Source: Staphylococcus epidermidis (lineage in GTDB: Bacteria > Bacillota_I > Bacilli_A > RFN20 > CAG-826). From it: a stretch of 32,268 nt of DNA. Positions within the stretch are counted from its first letter, which is position 1; every line of letters starts with the position of its first letter. This document shows positions 28,459 to 32,268 of the stretch, one piece after another. The notes beneath the pieces were generated by a model that was not told the origin of the DNA, did no database searches, and saw nothing but the letters and a program-made list of their open reading frames with translations. Location: contig CAMBSI010000007.1 of assembly GCA_945870555.1 (NCBI GenBank), positions 1-32,268 on the forward strand, read 5' to 3'. Both the position numbers and the translations under genes were made by a program.

Positions 28459-29635
28459 AGCAATCAAACAGAATTTAATAGATAAACACATTCTTTGTTT
28501 TGGCATTGCTCCTGGTTATTTTGTACAAACTCCTGGAAAAATTGAATGGTTTAGCGGCTACCCATCCTTCCATGGTGGATCCTATTTGACCAGTGCGATT
28601 GATCGGTATCTTTATGCGAGCGTCAGTCGAAACCAATTCCGAACCCTTCGGATCATTTCAGCAGGATATCCAGCATTAACTTTATCGTTAGATACAACCA
28701 ATGAAACGATGATGGATGATCACCCTTCTTTTGCCTTGGTCAAAGGATTACTCAAACAATTAAACATTGCCGGTATCCAGCTCCAGCATGGATGGGATGT
28801 GTTTATTCAATCTGAATTAAATGTGATGCAAGGGTTAGGTTCCTCAAGTGCTTTTGCCACGACACTACTTGAAATATTTTTAATCGGAGCAACGTTAAAA
28901 GAACCCATTTCCTCTCTTGAAAAAGCAAGATGGATACAAGATATTGATATACCGAATGGACTCTTGCCAAAGCATCGCTTAGAAAGTTTACCAAGTCTAG
29001 AAGGTGGTACATTCCTGATTCAACATCGTGTCGATGGTATCTCTTTTTTCCAACGAACGGTTCAATCGATATCAAATTATCGGTTGCTATTGTTGCAAGT
29101 CAAACACGCCACACATCAAGATCGGCTTCCAATCAAACAAATCCTTGATCAAATGACCATCATTGCCCAACATTATCAGCATCGGGTTCTTAACCAAATT
29201 GATCCACTCAATTACCAGCATGATTTAACCGACCTTTCAAGAATGTATGGTAGCAAAACCACCGACAAGGTCAACTTTTTTTATCAAGAAAATCAACGGA
29301 TCAATGTCTCGTTTTTAGGTTTAGAAAAACAACAAGATGAATCTTTATTTAACATGTTTCAAGAAAGTGAATTGGCGGCAGAACAACTATTAGAACATCA
29401 CATCATCCCGCAACAGTCCGATCAACGTTTATTCAGCACGATCAAATGGATGAAACAACATTTACCAAAAGCGCACTTTCGTGTTTATGGATTAGGTTTT
29501 CAAGGCCCAATCTTTTTAATGATTCCTTCTTCAGAATATAAAATGATGTATCAACGATTAAAAGAGCAGTTTTATGAATCATCACTTCATGAAATTCATA
29601 CGCTGAAACAAGGCATTCGCATTTACAAATCCTGA
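28448..29635 (+). CDS. GHMP-superfamily small-molecule kinase
   Basis: 395 residues from the ATG at 28448, which overlaps the peroxidase end; the track's TTG at 28424 is less likely. The GHMP fold is visible: an N-terminal PGKIEWFSGYPSFHGG (29-44, matching the galactokinase-like PGR...GEHTDYNGG), the ATP loop MQGLGSSSAFA (127-137), and a C-terminal FRVYGLGFQGPIFLM (motif 3, normally TGAGFGG, here weakly kept). It probably phosphorylates a sugar or related metabolite. It is closer in look to galactokinase/heptose kinase types than to mevalonate or homoserine kinase, but I cannot name the substrate. No terminator is seen after it. Confidence 0.8.
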   Translation: MIAKAIKQNLIDKHILCFGIAPGYFVQTPGKIEWFSGYPSFHGGSYLTSAIDRYLYASVSRNQFRTLRIISAGYPALTLSLDTTNETMMDDHPSFALVKGLLKQLNIAGIQLQHGWDVFIQSELNVMQGLGSSSAFATTLLEIFLIGATLKEPISSLEKARWIQDIDIPNGLLPKHRLESLPSLEGGTFLIQHRVDGISFFQRTVQSISNYRLLLLQVKHATHQDRLPIKQILDQMTIIAQHYQHRVLNQIDPLNYQHDLTDLSRMYGSKTTDKVNFFYQENQRINVSFLGLEKQQDESLFNMFQESELAAEQLLEHHIIPQQSDQRLFSTIKWMKQHLPKAHFRVYGLGFQGPIFLMIPSSEYKMMYQRLKEQFYESSLHEIHTLKQGIRIYKS

Positions 29636-29697
29636 AACCTCTTTCATTTTTCCTTCCAAAATGTTTGTTTTTAGTCAAAAATCATTGAAAATCTCAA

Positions 29698-29711
29698 TGT
29701 AAGCGTTGTCA
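29698..29711 (+). promoter_or_regulatory. cre-like site 1 upstream of the 58-residue gene
   Basis: TGTAAGCGTTGTCA matches the cre consensus at all fixed positions. Centred about 86 bases before the predicted start of transcription, a position seen for CcpA-activated rather than repressed promoters. Confidence 0.6.
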
Positions 29712-29726
29712 ATTTCATGTAAAACT

Positions 29727-29740
29727 AGAAAGCGTTTACA
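29727..29740 (+). promoter_or_regulatory. cre-like site 2 upstream of the 58-residue gene
   Basis: AGAAAGCGTTTACA matches cre except for the first base. It is centred about 57 bases before the predicted start of transcription and about 29 bases (nearly three helical turns) from site 1. Confidence 0.55.
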
Positions 29741-29755
29741 TTTTGTATTCGTTAA

Positions 29756-29784
29756 TTGTATTTTGATTTTCGAATGATTATATT
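29756..29784 (+). promoter_or_regulatory. Promoter of the 58-residue gene
   Basis: TTGTAT (29756-29761), a 17-base spacer and TATATT (29779-29784). Start expected near 29791, giving a leader of about 50 bases that contains the GC-rich AGCGTCGAT and TTCTGGCG segments and a GAGGAGG ribosome site. Confidence 0.6.
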
Positions 29785-29841
29785 AATAGCGTCGATAGGT
29801 TCTGGCGCTTAAAGACACGAGGAAAAGAGGAGGAAACATAT

Positions 29842-30018
29842 ATGAGAACTACCACCACATTAGAACGGTTATCACAAAAGCCATTAAATGCAAAGTATTA
29901 TCCAATGGACCAAGAATCACCAAAGCTCATCGACGTCAAGAAAGAAAATTTCTTTCAAGAAATCGCAAAGTTTGTGATCGAAGTCTTAGCAGTCATTAAA
30001 AACTCAAACCGCGACTAA
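29842..30018 (+). CDS. 58-residue hypothetical protein, missing from the ORF track
   Basis: ATG at 29842 behind a very strong GAGGAGG site (29827-29833); stop TAA at 30016-30018. I do not recognise the protein. It begins MRTTTTLERLSQKP, has a polar middle (YYPMDQESPKLIDVKKEN) and ends in a roughly 18-residue amphipathic or hydrophobic helix (FFQEIAKFVIEVLAVIK) with a polar tail. There is no signal peptide, Cys or metal motif. It has its own promoter, two cre-like sites upstream and its own terminator, so it is very likely a real monocistronic gene whose expression follows carbon supply. The terminal helix may bind a membrane or a partner protein, which is inference. Confidence 0.75.
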   Translation: MRTTTTLERLSQKPLNAKYYPMDQESPKLIDVKKENFFQEIAKFVIEVLAVIKNSNRD

Positions 30019-30044
30019 CCATCGACGCTTGAGAGGAACGCCAG

Positions 30045-30066
30045 AAGTCGGGAACCGACTTTTTTT
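30045..30066 (+). terminator. Rho-independent terminator of the 58-residue gene
   Basis: Stem AAGTCGG / CCGACTT with loop GAA, followed by a run of T, 26 bases after the stop. It closes the transcript before the clpB control region. Confidence 0.9.
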
Positions 30067-30103
30067 CTTTTAAGGCGTCAAAATGTTTACAACGTTACTT
30101 AAT

Positions 30104-30130
30104 TTAGCACTCTCAATTGACATCTGCTAA
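30104..30130 (+). promoter_or_regulatory. CIRCE-like HrcA operator 1 (over the clpB -35 box)
   Basis: The left arm is the perfect CIRCE half TTAGCACTC (30104-30112). After the canonical nine-base spacer comes a degenerate right arm ATCTGCTAA (six of nine). The -35 box TTGACA lies in the spacer and right arm. Confidence 0.65.
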
Positions 30131-30145
30131 AATGACGTTTATAGT
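30117..30145 (+). promoter_or_regulatory. SigA promoter of clpB
   Basis: Perfect TTGACA (30117-30122), 17 bases and TATAGT (30140-30145). Start expected near 30152, between the two CIRCE-like operators. Confidence 0.88.
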
Positions 30146-30149
30146 ATCT

Positions 30150-30175
30150 TTAGCAGTTAAAAATAAGAGTGCTAA
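30150..30175 (+). promoter_or_regulatory. CIRCE-like HrcA operator 2 (start site to ribosome site of clpB)
   Basis: A degenerate left arm TTAGCAGTT (six of nine) and the perfect right half GAGTGCTAA (30167-30175) are separated by eight bases instead of nine. The right arm runs into the AAGGAG ribosome site of clpB. Confidence 0.6.
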
Positions 30176-30185
30176 GGAGAACACC

Positions 30186-32268
30186 ATGGAATTACCGATT
30201 GATTACTCAAAAGATGAAAAAGTATTAGAAAAATTCGGTCGAAACATCAATGATCAAGTCATTAAAGGCAAAGTAGATCCTGTGATTGGCAGAGACGAAG
30301 AAATTCGAAAAATCATTCAAATTCTTGCGAGAAAAAATAAGAACAATGTCATCTTACTTGGTGAACCAGGGGTCGGTAAAACCGCGATCATTGAGGGCCT
30401 TGCTCAACGAATTTTACGCCAAGATGTTCCAACCACACTAAAAGATAAAATTATTTATGAATTGGATATGGGCGCATTAATCGCTGGAGCAAAATTCCGT
30501 GGTGAATTCGAAGAACGATTAAAAGCAGTCCTTAATAAAATTAAAGCTTCAGAAGGGAAAATCATTCTCTTTATCGATGAAATTCATAGCATCGTTGGCG
30601 CGGGTCGAACCGATGGAGCCATGGATGCATCAAACATTCTAAAACCGTTGTTGGCGCGCGGGGAAATTGATTGTATTGGGGCGACAACGTTAAATGAATA
30701 TCGCCAATATATCGAAAAAGATCGGGCATTAGAACGACGGTTTCAACCTTTGATGGTGTTAGAACCTACCGTCGAAGATACGATTTCAATTTTAAGAGGG
30801 ATTAAATCACGCTATGAATCCCATCATGGTGTCAAAATCACCGATGAAGCACTTGTTGCAGCTGCGACGTTATCAACCCGTTATCTCACCTCACGTTTCT
30901 TACCAGATAAAGCGATTGATTTAGTCGATGAAGCCTCCGCGATGACGCGTGTGCAAATTGAGTCGATGCCGACTGAATTAGATGAAGTCGATCGAAAAAT
31001 TCGTCAACTTGAAATTGAAAAATTTGCGTTGAGTAAAGAAGAAGACCCAATTTCCAAGTCTCGATTTGTGAAAATCAGTGATGAACTTGAGGTTCTTAAA
31101 AAGAGTTACAGTGCCAAAAAACAAAAATGGCAAGAAGAAAAAACCCAACTTTTAGACATCAAAACGTTGAAAGATACGATTCATCAAACCAAACTTAAGC
31201 TTGATCAAGCTTTCACCAATGGAGATTATCAAAAGGCCTCAGAACTCCAATATGGCAAGCTCCCTGAACTTGATAAAAAGTTGACGTTACTTGAAAATAA
31301 AACACGAAAAGGTCGAATGTTATCAGAAATTGTCACCGAAGAAGAAATTGCAAAAATCGTTTCCAAAATGACTCGGATTCCGCTGAGTAGGATTATTCAA
31401 GGTGAAAAGGATAAAGTCCTCAGCCTGAAGGAAAAAATGCTTCAACGGGTCGTCGGTCAAGATGATGCCGTGACGATGGTGACCGATGCGATTATTCGTC
31501 AACGCGCCGGTATTCAAGATGCCAAGCGACCCATTGGTACGTTTATGTTTTTAGGTCCCACGGGCGTCGGTAAAACCGAAGTTGCCAAGAGTTTAGCTGA
31601 AGGATTATTTGACAATGAAAACCAAATCATCCGCATCGATATGTCCGAATATATGGAGAAATTCTCCGTTTCAAGATTAATCGGTTCACCTCCAGGATAT
31701 GTCGGCTATGAAGAAGGTGGCCAACTAACGGAAAAAGTTAGACGGGCACCGTATAGCATTATTCTTTTTGATGAAATTGAAAAAGCACATCCGGAAGTTT
31801 TTAATCTGTTATTACAAGTCTTGGATGAAGGGCGATTGACCGATGCTCAAGGTAGGCTGATTGATTTTCGTAACACCGTCATCATCATGACTTCCAACCT
31901 TGGATCTGAATTTTTACTTGAAGGTAAAAAGGACGCCGTGGAAGATTTGCTTCATCGAACGTTTAAACCTGAGTTCCTTAATCGTATTGATGAAATCGTA
32001 TACTTCAATCCATTAGACAAAGATGTCCAAGGATTAATTGTTTCCCGTATGCTTTCACAATTAGAAAATCACCTTGAAAAACAAGGAATCCTTATTAACT
32101 TTACCGAAGCAGTTGAGGAAGAAGTCATTTCCCAAGCATTTAGCAAAGAATATGGGGCGCGACCCCTTCGCCGTTTTATCCAAAAAGAAATTGAAACCTT
32201 TCTTGCAAAAAATTTGATCCAAGGAAAAATACTTTCAAAAGTACCGGTTACGATTGATGTGAAAAACC
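30186..32268 (+). CDS. clpB: ClpB-type disaggregase lacking the N domain (3' truncated by window edge)
   Basis: Open to the end of the window, 694 codons visible; it is absent from the ORF track because no stop is reached. AAGGAG lies seven bases before the ATG. The usual N-terminal substrate-binding repeat domain (about 150 residues) is missing: the protein opens directly at [14 protein letters not shown]. The first AAA domain has Walker A GEPGVGKT (59-66) and FIDEIH. A full-length coiled-coil middle domain (about 275-390) marks ClpB rather than ClpC. The second AAA domain has GPTGVGKT (457-464) and [10 protein letters not shown]. It rescues aggregated proteins with DnaK. N-less ClpB is also known in mollicutes. 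Control is by the two CIRCE-like operators; no CtsR box was seen. Confidence 0.93.
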   Translation, partial: MELPIDYSKDEKVLEKFGRNINDQVIKGKVDPVIGRDEEIRKIIQILARKNKNNVILLGEPGVGKTAIIEGLAQRILRQDVPTTLKDKIIYELDMGALIAGAKFRGEFEERLKAVLNKIKASEGKIILFIDEIHSIVGAGRTDGAMDASNILKPLLARGEIDCIGATTLNEYRQYIEKDRALERRFQPLMVLEPTVEDTISILRGIKSRYESHHGVKITDEALVAAATLSTRYLTSRFLPDKAIDLVDEASAMTRVQIESMPTELDEVDRKIRQLEIEKFALSKEEDPISKSRFVKISDELEVLKKSYSAKKQKWQEEKTQLLDIKTLKDTIHQTKLKLDQAFTNGDYQKASELQYGKLPELDKKLTLLENKTRKGRMLSEIVTEEEIAKIVSKMTRIPLSRIIQGEKDKVLSLKEKMLQRVVGQDDAVTMVTDAIIRQRAGIQDAKRPIGTFMFLGPTGVGKTEVAKSLAEGLFDNENQIIRIDMSEYMEKFSVSRLIGSPPGYVGYEEGGQLTEKVRRAPYSIILFDEIEKAHPEVFNLLLQVLDEGRLTDAQGRLIDFRNTVIIMTSNLGSEFLLEGKKDAVEDLLHRTFKPEFLNRIDEIVYFNPLDKDVQGLIVSRMLSQLENHLEKQGILINFTEAVEEEVISQAFSKEYGARPLRRFIQKEIETFLAKNLIQGKILSKVPVTIDVKN

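Noticed and set aside
29683-29699. Hairpin CATTGA/TCAATG as terminator of the GHMP kinase operon
   Set aside because: Only a six-base weak stem and no T-run after it; it overlaps cre site 1 instead.
30067-30185. CtsR operator in front of clpB
   Set aside because: No GGTCAAA-type direct heptad repeat is present; the repeats match CIRCE halves.

Overview
The window (about 32.3 kb, low to moderate GC) looks like a chromosomal segment of a low-GC Gram-positive lineage, plausibly a Mollicutes-like or Bacilli-like bacterium with the standard code. TGA is a normal stop here, several times as ATGA overlaps. Supporting points are lipoboxes followed by Ser-rich linkers, CcpA-type cre sites, HrcA/CIRCE elements in front of an N-domain-less ClpB, and a canonical nine-gene F-ATPase operon. 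The taxon is inference. I see no tRNA, rRNA, CRISPR array or insertion sequence, and no gene-free stretch above 300 bases.

Region 1 (1-17167, all + strand) is a carbohydrate locus that I read as a beta-1,2-glucan (sophoro-oligosaccharide) utilisation locus. The 3' end of a DUF5696-type gene is followed by two ABC sugar permeases and a secreted GH144 endo-beta-1,2-glucanase lipoprotein. A strong promoter at 4182-4210, with an embedded cre and a palindromic LacI-type operator at the start site, then drives a Ser-rich lipoprotein with three carbohydrate-binding modules. A terminator with no promoter room after it separates this from a tightly overlapping chain: cytoplasmic GH144 paralogue, GH13_31 alpha-1,6-glucosidase, LacI regulator, GH3 beta-glucosidase, GH94 oligoglucan phosphorylase, and a CotH-kinase lipoprotein. 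The suggested flow is outside cleavage by GH144, capture by the CBM protein, ABC import, then phosphorolysis and hydrolysis inside. The GH13 enzyme has the wrong linkage for plain beta-1,2-glucan. It suggests that the real substrate carries alpha-1,6 bonds, for example alpha-1,6-cyclised beta-1,2-glucan.

Region 2 (17168-25711) is housekeeping: a DEAD-box RNA helicase with a long Tyr/Arg/Ser repeat tail (+), converging with one base between the genes on the atpI-B-E-F-H-A-G-D-C operon (-). AtpE carries a two-carboxylate pattern that suggests Na+ coupling.

Region 3 (25712-32268, + strand) holds prs, an iron alcohol dehydrogenase, a glutathione peroxidase and a GHMP kinase in one tight operon. 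A 58-residue orphan gene missing from the ORF track follows, with two cre-like sites upstream and its own terminator. Last is clpB, cut by the window end, whose consensus promoter is flanked by two CIRCE-like operators.
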